Positions 27,798 through 37,100 of a DNA stretch of 64,000 bases are shown here, in pieces. A program made the translations under genes and the position numbers. The notes under the pieces are model-generated. The model worked only from the letters and a program-made list of their open reading frames with translations. It ran no database searches and was not told the DNA's origin. This DNA comes from GCA-2708415 sp964351905 (GTDB lineage Bacteria > Pseudomonadota > Alphaproteobacteria > Micavibrionales > Micavibrionaceae), in the NCBI GenBank assembly GCA_964351905.1, contig CAYGPG010000001.1:120245-184244 (forward strand). The letters run 5' to 3'. Position 1 is the stretch's first letter, and each line of letters opens with the position of its first letter.

Positions 27798-29330
27798 TTA
27801 GTGCTTTAAAATACGTTTTGTGGTCGCCTCATCAAGGGGGCTGAAATTCACAACGCTTTGATCCAAAACGTCTTTAAAAGCGTCTTTATTTTTAATGCTG
27901 GAAAATTCAAAACCCATAAGCGCGCGCCCAACGGCTTCACCAGAATAGGCGTAATTAAAATAACAGATATTGGCAACGGGGGAGATGCTACGCAATAAAT
28001 CACGAAGTGCGCCTTTACGCTCAGGAAACTCAATATTTAAAAATATTGGGTCTTTGAAAAGAGCCGGATTATAATTGATAATCTTATATTTAATATCCTG
28101 ATCATGGGTAATATTGCTAAATTCCAGATCATGACCTTTAAGGCAATCTTCTAATTCTCTAAAATCGCTATCGTTTCCATCCACGGCAATGGTTTGCCAC
28201 GCTTCGCTTTCATGAATTTTTCCGTACATAAATTCGGATACGTTCATATTTTGAAAACATTTGTTTAAAACATCTAAAAGCGCGCCTTCACGCTCTGGCA
28301 GGTTAATTCGATAATAACGGCGCTGGCCGTTCGAGGCAGATTTTCGGGCAATAAGAGATAATTTACTAAAATCCATGTTCGCGCCACAGATAATGGAGAG
28401 TACTTTTTTACCTTTTAATTGATCGGGATGTTGTGTTGCATACTGACGTACACCTGCCACGCCCATGGCGCCAGAAGGCTCAGGAATAAGGCGGTTTGCG
28501 TCCCATAATGTACGCATCGCATTTGAAACTTCGTTATTGTCTACGGTTATAAATTCATCAATAAACTCATTACATACTTGGAACGTTAAGTCGCCAGGAC
28601 GTAAGACAGCCGTGCCATCGCAAAAAGCATCAATTTTATCAAGGGTGATAGGTTTTCCTTCTTCCACGGAAGCCTTCATTGAGGCTTGTCCCTGTCCTTC
28701 AACGCCAATAATTTTAATATTAGGCCAGTGTTTTTTTAACCACGCTGCTGTTGCGCCTGCCATGCCACCGCCACCGATTTGAAGAAAGGCGTAATCGAAC
28801 GGCTGATCGTTGCTATCTTTTATTATTTCGTCAGCAATCATGGCTTGTCCTGCCATGGTGTAAATATCATCAAAAGGGTGTATGTACGTGTATCCTGTTT
28901 CGGCGATATATTTCTTGGCCGCATCACCTGCTTCATTGTACGTATCGCCCATGAGGATCAACTCAACATTGTCGCCACCATGATGTTGAACAGCTTTTTG
29001 TTTCATAATGGGCGCGGCTAATGGCATAAAAATTTTAGCCTGAAGGTTCAACATGCGTGCCGCCAAGGCAACACCTTGGGCGTGATTTCCTGCGCTGGCC
29101 GCAACGATGATGTCGCTTCCTCCATTTTTGTGATGATTATAAACAGCGTTAAAGCCACCGCGCCACTTATAGGCTTTTATGGGCCCCAAATCTTCACGTT
29201 TGAGGAAGAGATTAAAATCTTCATCACTAAGCTTTATCTGCTCTAAAGGTGTAGGCGCACCTGCTTGATAAATCACATCACGTGCTTTGATCGCTTCATC
29301 ATAAAGTTTTTGGACTAGGTCATTTGTCAT
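27798..29330 (-). CDS. ilvA: Threonine ammonia-lyase, biosynthetic
   Basis: IlvA deaminates threonine to 2-oxobutanoate, the first committed step to isoleucine, using PLP. The 510-residue product has the fold-type II catalytic domain with the PLP lysine in IKAYKWRGGF, the SAGNHAQGVA signature, GGGGMAG phosphate-binding loop and ICGANMD. Two ACT-like regulatory domains follow (about 340-420 and 435-510), the layout of the isoleucine-feedback-inhibited form. It starts at the ATG at 29330. It sits between coxA and ctaB, an unexpected place, with a terminator upstream separating it from coxA. Confidence 0.95.
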   Translation of the reverse strand: MTNDLVQKLYDEAIKARDVIYQAGAPTPLEQIKLSDEDFNLFLKREDLGPIKAYKWRGGFNAVYNHHKNGGSDIIVAASAGNHAQGVALAARMLNLQAKIFMPLAAPIMKQKAVQHHGGDNVELILMGDTYNEAGDAAKKYIAETGYTYIHPFDDIYTMAGQAMIADEIIKDSNDQPFDYAFLQIGGGGMAGATAAWLKKHWPNIKIIGVEGQGQASMKASVEEGKPITLDKIDAFCDGTAVLRPGDLTFQVCNEFIDEFITVDNNEVSNAMRTLWDANRLIPEPSGAMGVAGVRQYATQHPDQLKGKKVLSIICGANMDFSKLSLIARKSASNGQRRYYRINLPEREGALLDVLNKCFQNMNVSEFMYGKIHESEAWQTIAVDGNDSDFRELEDCLKGHDLEFSNITHDQDIKYKIINYNPALFKDPIFLNIEFPERKGALRDLLRSISPVANICYFNYAYSGEAVGRALMGFEFSSIKNKDAFKDVLDQSVVNFSPLDEATTKRILKH

Positions 29331-29364
29331 GACGAACAAAAAAGCAGGTTTTAGAGCAACTGGC

Positions 29365-29427
29365 AATAAAAAAGCCCTACTTGTTTAATTTCGTCATGCG
29401 CGCAAGCACGAGGACAAGAGGGCTTTT
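29365..29427 (-). terminator. Rho-independent terminator after coxA
   Basis: Inverted repeat AAAAGCCCT (29370-29378) and AGGGCTTTT (29419-29427), extended inward by CTTGT/ACAAG, lies 20 bases beyond the coxA stop. On the minus strand the stem is followed by TTTTTTATTG. It should end most coxB-coxA transcripts before ilvA, so ilvA and the downstream assembly genes depend on readthrough or a promoter in the short gap. Confidence 0.8.
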
Positions 29428-29446
29428 GAATTCTTATTTCACCGTT

Positions 29447-31108
29447 CTACTTAACGGTAGGCTGTATTTCAAACTGGTGGAATGGTGGAGGAGAAGATAA
29501 TGTCCACTCAAACGTCATAGTGTGTGGATCTGCATTCCAGTAATTCGCGCCGACTTTGCGACCAAAGAATAAAGTGTAAAATACGATACACAAGAAAACC
29601 AAGACACTAAAACCAGAGAGATAAGCTCCTAGCGTGGAAATATAATTCCAGAGATGGAAACCGTAATCTTGTGCGGCCATCCATTGAATTTTCTCAATAG
29701 GGTTCACCAACATGCCTTGTAGGTGCTCTGGTGGGATAGGTGCTGGGTAATCCACATATTGACGCGGCATTCCGGCGAGGCCTAAGAAGTGCTGTGGGAA
29801 AAATACAAGATTTACGCCAACGAATGTGAGCCAGAAATGAACTTTCCCCATAAATTCAGGATATTGACGGCCTGAAATTTTACCAATCCAGTAATAAAAC
29901 CCTGCAAAAAGGGCGAAGACCGCACCAAGGGAAAGAACATAGTGGAAATGCGCCACAACATAATATGTATCATGTAGGGACGTATCCATACCTGCATTGG
30001 CTAATACAACGCCTGTTACACCGCCGACGGTAAAGAGGAAGATAAAGCCAAGCGCCCAAAGCATGGGGGTTGGGAAACGGATAGAGCCGCCCCACATGGT
30101 GGCGATCCATGAGAAGATTTTAATCCCTGTCGGTACCGCAATGATAAGGGTCGCTGCCGTAAAGTAGGCTTGGGTATTGACTGCAATACCAGAGGTATAC
30201 ATATGGTGTGCCCAAACAACAAATCCAACAAAACCAATGGCGACCATCGCGTACGCCATGCCCAAATATCCAAATACAGGCTTACGGGAGAAGGTCGAGA
30301 CAATGTGCGAGACAATACCAAAGGCAGGTAAAATCATAATGTAGACTTCAGGGTGACCAAAGAACCAGAAGAGATGCTGGTATAAAATTGGGTCACCACC
30401 GCCCGCAGGGGTGAAGAAGGATGTACCAAAATTACGATCGGTCAAAAGCATAGTGATCGCACCGCCCAAAACAGGAAGTGAAAGTACAAGCAGGAAGCTG
30501 GTTACCAACATGGCCCAAACAAAAAGCGGCATTTTGTGTAATGTCATGCCCGGGGCGCGCATATTAAAGATCGTTGTAATAAAGTTTGCCGCCCCAAGGA
30601 TGGAGCTTGCGCCTGCCAAATGAAGTGCAAAAATGGCTAAATCAACCGACATGCCCGGATGTCCCATTTCGGAAAGGGGCGGATAAACTGTCCAGCCCGT
30701 ACCTGCGCCTGTGACATCTCCCGGTGCGCCTGAAACTAACGTGGAGGCGACTAACAATAAGAAAGCAGGGACGATTAACCAGAAGGAGATGTTATTTAAA
30801 CGTGGAAAAGCCATATCTGGCGCGCCAATCATGAGCGGCACAAACCAGTTTCCAAAGCCACCAATAAGGCCGGGCATAACCACGAAGAACACCATGATTA
30901 GACCATGTGCAGTAATCCAGACGTTCCATTGTTGTCCGTTTTCTGCCAATTGCAGGCCTGGATCGCCCAATTCATGACGCATCATCATGGAGAACCAACC
31001 GCCCACGAGTGCAGCTAAAATTGAGAAAATGATGTAAAGTGTTCCAATGTCCTTATGGTTTGTGGACATGAACCATCGTGTGAAAAATCCAGGTTTGTGA
31101 TCAGCCAT
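29447..31108 (-). CDS. coxA: Cytochrome c oxidase subunit I (aa3 type)
   Basis: The 553-residue catalytic subunit holds haem a, haem a3 and CuB and pumps protons while reducing oxygen. Conserved features are TAHGLIMVFF (haem ligand), FFGHPEVYIMILPAFG (CuB His and the Tyr-linked helix), WAHHMYTSG, PTGIKIFSW and HFHYVLSLGAVFA with the haem ligands. The helix VI Glu in HPEVY marks an A-type oxidase. Twelve helices are expected. It follows coxB by two bases, with GGAG inside the end of coxB as its ribosome binding site. Confidence 0.98.
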   Translation of the reverse strand: MADHKPGFFTRWFMSTNHKDIGTLYIIFSILAALVGGWFSMMMRHELGDPGLQLAENGQQWNVWITAHGLIMVFFVVMPGLIGGFGNWFVPLMIGAPDMAFPRLNNISFWLIVPAFLLLVASTLVSGAPGDVTGAGTGWTVYPPLSEMGHPGMSVDLAIFALHLAGASSILGAANFITTIFNMRAPGMTLHKMPLFVWAMLVTSFLLVLSLPVLGGAITMLLTDRNFGTSFFTPAGGGDPILYQHLFWFFGHPEVYIMILPAFGIVSHIVSTFSRKPVFGYLGMAYAMVAIGFVGFVVWAHHMYTSGIAVNTQAYFTAATLIIAVPTGIKIFSWIATMWGGSIRFPTPMLWALGFIFLFTVGGVTGVVLANAGMDTSLHDTYYVVAHFHYVLSLGAVFALFAGFYYWIGKISGRQYPEFMGKVHFWLTFVGVNLVFFPQHFLGLAGMPRQYVDYPAPIPPEHLQGMLVNPIEKIQWMAAQDYGFHLWNYISTLGAYLSGFSVLVFLCIVFYTLFFGRKVGANYWNADPHTMTFEWTLSSPPPFHQFEIQPTVK

Positions 31109-31110
31109 TG

Positions 31111-31965
31111 TTATTGAGCTCCTTGAAGGTACGCCATTTCTATGGCGCGGTTATTATCATTACTTGGTGAATTATAGGCGAATTCTTCTTTTGCTTTGAT
31201 CAGCCATTGTTCAAATTCTTCTTTTGTCACGGCTTCAATCTCAATTGGCATGTAAGCATGATTGACGCCGCAAATTTGTGAGCATTGGCCGTAATACGTG
31301 CCTGGCTTATCAATACGAACCCATGTTTCATTGATGCGTCCGGGCACAGCATCCTTTTTAAAACCAAAGGCAGGAATAGTGAAGGCGTGGATGACATCCG
31401 CAGAAGTCACAAGAATTTGAATATTCGTATCAATTGGTAAAACGACTTTATTGTCTGTTGAAAGAAGACGTTTTTGACCTGCGGCTTCATCAATTTCTTC
31501 GTCTGGTATAGGGTAGGAAAGGAAGCTAATGCCTTCATGATCAGGATACTCATATCCCCAATACCATTGATATCCCGTCACTTTGAGCGTCATGTCAGGC
31601 TCTTCTACGCGGTCTAAATAGTAAAGCATCTTAAAAGATGGAATGGCGATAATAATCAGGATGATAACAGGAATGGCTGTCCATAAAATTTCAAGCACCA
31701 CATGGTGAGTCGTTTTTGATGGCTCAGGATTGGCTTTGGCGCGGTAGCGAATAACAACCCAGACCATAAGCCCAGTCACAAAGATAACAATAGGAACAAT
31801 AATCCAGAGTAAAAGCGTATGAAAATCAACAATTCTTTCCATTTGCGCACTGGCGGGCTCTGCTAAGCCAAGCTGAGTAGGCGTTGGAACGTTTTGCGCA
31901 AAAGCATTGAGTGTTGTGCTTACATAAACGAAAATCGAAATTATTAAAAAGCTAAATTTTTTCAT
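31111..31965 (-). CDS. coxB: Cytochrome c oxidase subunit II
   Basis: The 284-residue subunit II carries the dinuclear CuA centre that receives electrons from cytochrome c. After a signal peptide (MKKFSFLIISIF..., cleavage near residue 23) come two helices, then the CuA cupredoxin domain with YQWYWGYEYP, DVIHAFTIPAFGFK, and the CuA ligands in YGQCSQICGVNHAYMPI. No fused cytochrome c domain is present. It is the first gene of the oxidase cluster; the 143-base gap to the divergent MAPEG gene should hold its promoter. Confidence 0.98.
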   Translation of the reverse strand: MKKFSFLIISIFVYVSTTLNAFAQNVPTPTQLGLAEPASAQMERIVDFHTLLLWIIVPIVIFVTGLMVWVVIRYRAKANPEPSKTTHHVVLEILWTAIPVIILIIIAIPSFKMLYYLDRVEEPDMTLKVTGYQWYWGYEYPDHEGISFLSYPIPDEEIDEAAGQKRLLSTDNKVVLPIDTNIQILVTSADVIHAFTIPAFGFKKDAVPGRINETWVRIDKPGTYYGQCSQICGVNHAYMPIEIEAVTKEEFEQWLIKAKEEFAYNSPSNDNNRAIEMAYLQGAQ

Positions 31966-32108
31966 AATAAATGTATCTTTGATGATTAATTACTAAAAAG
32001 CACTATAGTGAATTTTACCAATTACTTACAGGGAAATTTTTGACTTTAAAAGAGAAAAAGGCCAAGTTAATCTCTAATATAATTTATGATTTAAGAAAGT
32101 AGAAAAAA

Positions 32109-32492
32109 ATGGTCGTAGCACTATATGCAGGAATTTTAGGACTTCTTTATGTGGCATTAAGTTTTTATGTGATTAGAGGACGTTTTAAACACCAAGTATC
32201 GCTGGGTGATGGCCAAAATAATGACATGTTAAAACGTATCCGCGCGCACGCTAATTTTATTGAATATGTTCCTTTTGCTCTTATCTTAATCGTGTTGGCA
32301 GAATTTCAAGGTATCTCTGAGACTGTCATACACGGACTATGTGTAGTTTTGGTTTTATCGCGCTTGATGCATTTTTATGGCGTTTTGACAAAAGTTGGAT
32401 CTTCTGTTGGACGAAGCGGCGGCATGGCCTTAACATTTTTGGTTATTATCGTGACATCAATCTTATGTATTAAGTCCTTTTTTATATTTTAA
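32109..32492 (+). CDS. MAPEG family membrane protein
   Basis: A 127-residue protein with four predicted helices. The MAPEG family signature is RIRAHANFIEYVPFALIL, where Arg, Asn and Glu help bind glutathione in eukaryotic members. Bacterial homologues are common and mostly uncharacterised. It diverges from coxB and converges on rsmE with a four-base overlap of stops. Whether it binds glutathione here is unknown. Confidence 0.9.
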   Translation: MVVALYAGILGLLYVALSFYVIRGRFKHQVSLGDGQNNDMLKRIRAHANFIEYVPFALILIVLAEFQGISETVIHGLCVVLVLSRLMHFYGVLTKVGSSVGRSGGMALTFLVIIVTSILCIKSFFIF

Positions 32493-33205
32493 GGATTAAT
32501 AAGGCTAAGTGCTTTTACAACAGCTGTTTCACATCTTAAAATTGTGTCTCCCAAACCAACGGCTTGAGTATGCTGTGCTACGTGTTCTTTTTCCTCGCGG
32601 GTAAATCCGCCTTCTGGCCCAATTAAAAACGCTATATCTTTTGCCCAGTCTAATTTTAAATCTTTTAAAGGCATTGTGTTATAGCGTTCAAGGCATCCTA
32701 AAATTTTTGTACTTTCCAAACCATTATCTAAAATTTTTTCCATTTTTTGAAGTGTGTGAAGCTTTGGAATGGTTAGTCTTTCGCATTGCTCTGCGGCCTC
32801 AAAAATTTGATTTTCAAGACGTTCTACTTTGATTTTTCTGACTTCCGTGTTTTGCGTGAGAACAGGGTGAAAATCTGTAACGCCCAATTCCACCGCCTTT
32901 TCAATCAACCAATCCATACGGTTTTTTTTAATGGGCGTGAAAATTAGATGAATTTTTCGTGTATTTTGAGGTTGTGGTTTCAACAATGAATCAACAGAAA
33001 CTTCAGCTTGTTTCTTTGCCAATTTGGTAAGGCAGCACAAACACTCTCCATCACGACCATTAAAGAGGCGTATGGTATCCCCTTCTTTTTTGCGCATGAC
33101 GTTTTTTAAATAATGCGATTGCTTGTCATCAAGGGCAACAGTTTCACCAATTTTCAAATCTTCGGTGGTAAAAATGCGTGGTAGCTTGAAATATTCTTCA
33201 CTCAT
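32489..33205 (-). CDS. rsmE: 16S rRNA (uracil1498-N3)-methyltransferase
   Basis: RsmE methylates N3 of U1498 in helix 44 of 16S rRNA. The 238-residue SPOUT-fold protein starts with a PUA-like domain (LPRIFTTEDL, HYLKNVMRKKEGD), followed by the knot domain with HLIFTPIKKNRMDWLIEKAVELGV (parts: IKKNRMDWLIEKAVELG), EQCERLTIP, LIGPEGGFTREE and LRCETAVVKAL. Several closely spaced start codons exist; the ATG at 33205 was chosen. Its start codon lies 16 bases from that of divergent ubiA. Confidence 0.95.
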   Translation of the reverse strand: MSEEYFKLPRIFTTEDLKIGETVALDDKQSHYLKNVMRKKEGDTIRLFNGRDGECLCCLTKLAKKQAEVSVDSLLKPQPQNTRKIHLIFTPIKKNRMDWLIEKAVELGVTDFHPVLTQNTEVRKIKVERLENQIFEAAEQCERLTIPKLHTLQKMEKILDNGLESTKILGCLERYNTMPLKDLKLDWAKDIAFLIGPEGGFTREEKEHVAQHTQAVGLGDTILRCETAVVKALSLINP

Positions 33206-33221
33206 ATTCATACTCAATCAC

Positions 33222-34172
33222 ATGAAGCACACTGATATCAAGAGCGAAGGTTGGATTTCTAAATTACCAGATCATTGGCAACCTTATGCTTTGCTTATGC
33301 GGCTTGATCGCCCTATTGGTTGGTGGCTTCTTCTTTTACCAGGCTGGTGGGGCATTATGATGGGCGCAAACGGCGTGCAGGGCTTTTACAGTAGTGATGT
33401 TCGCCTGATGATTTATTTCTTAATCGGTGCCATTCTTATGCGGGGTGCGGGGTGTATTATCAATGATATGTGGGATCGTGATTTAGACCGGCAAGTGGAG
33501 CGCACCCAAAACCGACCGCTAGCAAACGGCACTATTAATATGTTTCAGGCGGCTGTTTGCCTGTTTTCTCTGGTTTTTGTTTCATTTGTAATTTTACTTC
33601 AAACCTCTAGCGTCACAATTGGTCTTGGTTTTTTGTCATTACTTTTCATTACAACTTATCCTTACATGAAACGTATTACATGGTGGCCACAGGCATTTTT
33701 GGGAATCACTTTTAATTTTGGCGCCTTGATGGGGTATGGCGCAGCAACTCATCACTTAGGATGGGAGCCTGTCATGCTCTATCTTGCTGCATTTTTTTGG
33801 ACGTTGGGGTATGACACAATTTATGCCCATCAAGATAAAAAAGATGACGCATTGGTGGGCATTAAATCGACCGCACTTCTTTTTGGGCAACGTAGTAAAT
33901 TTTGGGTTGGGTTGTTTTACACCGCGACAATGTTGTTTTTAATTCTCTCTTTTTGGTTAGCAGGATTTGGACTTTTATCTTTTGCGCTTTTAATTCTACC
34001 TGCGCTCCATTTTATGTGGCAACTCATTAATTGGGATATTGATGACGCCGAAGATTCGTTAGAAGTTTTTAAATCTAACAGAATGCTTGGATTACTTGTG
34101 TTGCTTGCTATAGCTGTAGGTGAGAGTTTTCCTTTAGAGGTAATCTTAGAAAAGTTTTCTGCTTCTTTATAA
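33222..34172 (+). CDS. ubiA: 4-hydroxybenzoate polyprenyltransferase
   Basis: UbiA attaches the polyprenyl tail to 4-hydroxybenzoate in ubiquinone synthesis at the inner membrane. The 316-residue protein has MRLDRPIGWWLLLLPGWWG, the first Asp-rich motif NDMWDRDLDRQVERTQNRPLA (NDMWDRDLD / RTQNRPLA), the second motif YDTIYAHQDKKDD and the helical UbiA core. The ATG at 33222 is chosen because the upstream frame would run through rsmE. Its stop is next to the convergent NAD-GDH stop. Confidence 0.95.
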   Translation: MKHTDIKSEGWISKLPDHWQPYALLMRLDRPIGWWLLLLPGWWGIMMGANGVQGFYSSDVRLMIYFLIGAILMRGAGCIINDMWDRDLDRQVERTQNRPLANGTINMFQAAVCLFSLVFVSFVILLQTSSVTIGLGFLSLLFITTYPYMKRITWWPQAFLGITFNFGALMGYGAATHHLGWEPVMLYLAAFFWTLGYDTIYAHQDKKDDALVGIKSTALLFGQRSKFWVGLFYTATMLFLILSFWLAGFGLLSFALLILPALHFMWQLINWDIDDAEDSLEVFKSNRMLGLLVLLAIAVGESFPLEVILEKFSASL

Positions 34173-34173
34173 A

Positions 34174-37100
34174 TTACCCACCATAAAGATTACGCAAGCG
34201 TTGCTCTGCAATGATTAGCATAGATAAATCCATATTGGCGCTACGACGTAGTTCGTTAAAGAGAGGCTCTAATAATTTTGCTTGTGCGCCACGATCGTCA
34301 ATCCATGCTTGTAAAATACTGTCACATCCAATGCATCCAATATCGCTTTTCTTTTTCTGATTAGTTTTTTGAATCTCTTTACCCATATCTTTTAAAATAC
34401 GAATGGCAAGTCCCGCTTGGCAGGTATAAAGCTGATCAACTAACCCCTCTAAAGCTTGTGACGACCACTGCCCATCAGTTGGAAGGTGTCTTGCTTTTTG
34501 GCGCATCCAATCCAAATGGAAATAATCACCAATTTCAAAATAAAGGCGCGCCGTAATAGGAAAATCAAATTTATAATCAATTGATATACGAATAATATCG
34601 CAGGCTGATCCTAAAATAGGCATTATTGAAATATCGTGCGCCAATTCTTTTGGTAGGCCATTTTCAACGCCGCTTTGGGTAAGTTGTTTAATTTTATTTA
34701 ATAGATCTTCTGGTACGACATTATTCATATGCTCTTTTACGGCTTTAATTCCGTCCTCGAACTTTGCAATGTCACGGTTGATTTCAAGCTTGCGCCCAAA
34801 ACGCGTAAGGAACCATGTTACAGCGCGTTCCACCATGCGAGCGGTTTCGCTTAATGCATTGAGTTGAATCATCGCTGGAACTTTGCCATCAAGGCTTTCA
34901 ATATGACCCCAAATATCACGAAGGCCAAAGGCTTCGCGTACAATAATGTAGGCTTTGGCTACTTCTTCACAACTCGCACCACAGCTTTCCATACGATCAC
35001 GAATGAAATCAGGCCCCATACGATTCACGATTCCATTCGCTAGCGTTGTCGCAATGATTTCATTTTTGAGGCGATGATCTATGATTTCTTTGGGATAGTT
35101 TTTAGCAAGCTTTTTAGGGAAGTATCGAAGCAAGCGTTCTTCCATCGCTTTTGTTTCAACGATATCACTATCAAGAAGTTGCGCTGTATAGGCAATCTTC
35201 GCATAAGATTGCAGAACGCTTAACTCTGGACGTGTTAGGCCTTTACCCATTTTTGCACGTTGATCAATTTCATCTTGTTGGGGAAGCTTTTCTAACGATC
35301 GGCTTAACCCTACTTTATCTTTTAGATAATTAATAAGTTTCCCTTGGCCTGAGATATTATTGGCCGAATGATATTCCATCAGGCTAATACCTTGCGCCTG
35401 CTGATAATTACCACGCAAAACATGTTTAACAACATCTTCGGTCATGGATTCTAAAAGCTTATTGCGCTTCTTTTTATCCATTTTATATTTGGATTTGCGC
35501 ATAACATCGCCAAGTAAAATTTTGATGTTTACTTCATCATCAGAAGAGGCAACGCCACCAGCATTGTCAATATAATCAGCGTTGAGCATGCCGCCATTTT
35601 GGGCATATTCTATCCGTGCTTCTTGCGTAATAGCCAAGTTCGCCCCTTCACCAATAACCTTAGCACGCACTTCTGTTGCATTAACACGTAAGTTATCATT
35701 TCCTTTATCACCTACGTCACCATGGCGCTCACTTGTGGCTTTGATATAGGTGCCAATCCCACCAAACCATAAAAGGTCAGTGCGTGCTTTTAACATATGG
35801 CGAATAAGCTCATTCGGTGAAAGCTTATCATCCTTAATATCAAAACGTTTTTTAATTTCCTCGGTTAAGGTCAGGCTTTTTTCATTTCGATTAAAAATCA
35901 TACCGCCTTGGGAAAGATAGCTTAAATTATATTCATCCCATCCTTTAACCTCGTTAAAGAGACGTTGGCGTTCCTCGTGAGACGTTTCTGCGTTAGGGTC
36001 AGGATCACAGAAAATATGAAGGTGATTAAAAGCACCGATTAAGCGTATATGTTTTGATAGAAGCATGCCGTTTCCAAAAACGTCACCTGCCATGTCACCG
36101 ATACCAATAACATCAAATTCTTCGTTTTGAATATCATGATTCACTTCACGGAAATGACGTTTAACAGATTCCCAAGCGCCGCGCGCTGTGATACCCATCT
36201 TTTTATGATCATATCCAGCTGATCCACCAGAGGCAAAAGCATCACCTAACCAAAACCCATATTCTTCCGACAGGCTATTGGCAATATCTGAAAAGCTTGC
36301 AGTTCCTTTATCTGCCGCAACAACAAGATAGGGGTCATCTTCGTCATATCGTACGACATCATCTGGATTTATGATGTCAGATCCTTTGCGATTGTCAGTA
36401 ATATCCAATAGCCCGCGAATAAATAGTTTGTAACAGGCAATACCCTCTTCCTGAATGGCCTGGCGATCGCCATTTGATGGTGGGTTTTTGACAACAAAGC
36501 CGCCTTTGGCACCCATAGGGATAATAATAGCATTTTTAACTTGCTGTGCTTTCATTAAGCCAAGAACTTCAGTACGGAAGTCTTCATGACGGTCGGACCA
36601 ACGCAAGCCACCGCGTGCAATTTTATCACCGCGCAAATGCACGCCCTCAACACGGGCAGAATAAACAAAGATTTCACGGTAGGGTTTTGGCTGTGGTAAC
36701 TCAGAGATTTGTGAGCTATCTAATTTAAAAGACAGGTAAGTTTTGTGGTTTCCATCATCATTAAGTTGATAGAAATTTGTTCTTAAAGTTGCTTTAACTA
36801 ATTCAGCCAAGCTTCTAAAAATACGATCATGATCTAAAGATTTAACGCTTTCTAAAGAGGTATAAATTTTTGAAATCTGTTTCTTTATTTCTTTTTCATC
36901 CATGTTTTTCTTATTTGGATCGAACTTATTCTTAAAAAAAGAAACAAGGGATTTGGAAATGTCAGGATAGCTTGTAATTGCACTTTCCATGTAAGGCAAA
37001 CTAAGACCCACGCTCGTTTGACGAAGGTAATGCAGATATCCACGAAGGATGGCAATGTCATGCCACGGCATGTGCGCGTAAAGTGACAACATATTTAGGC

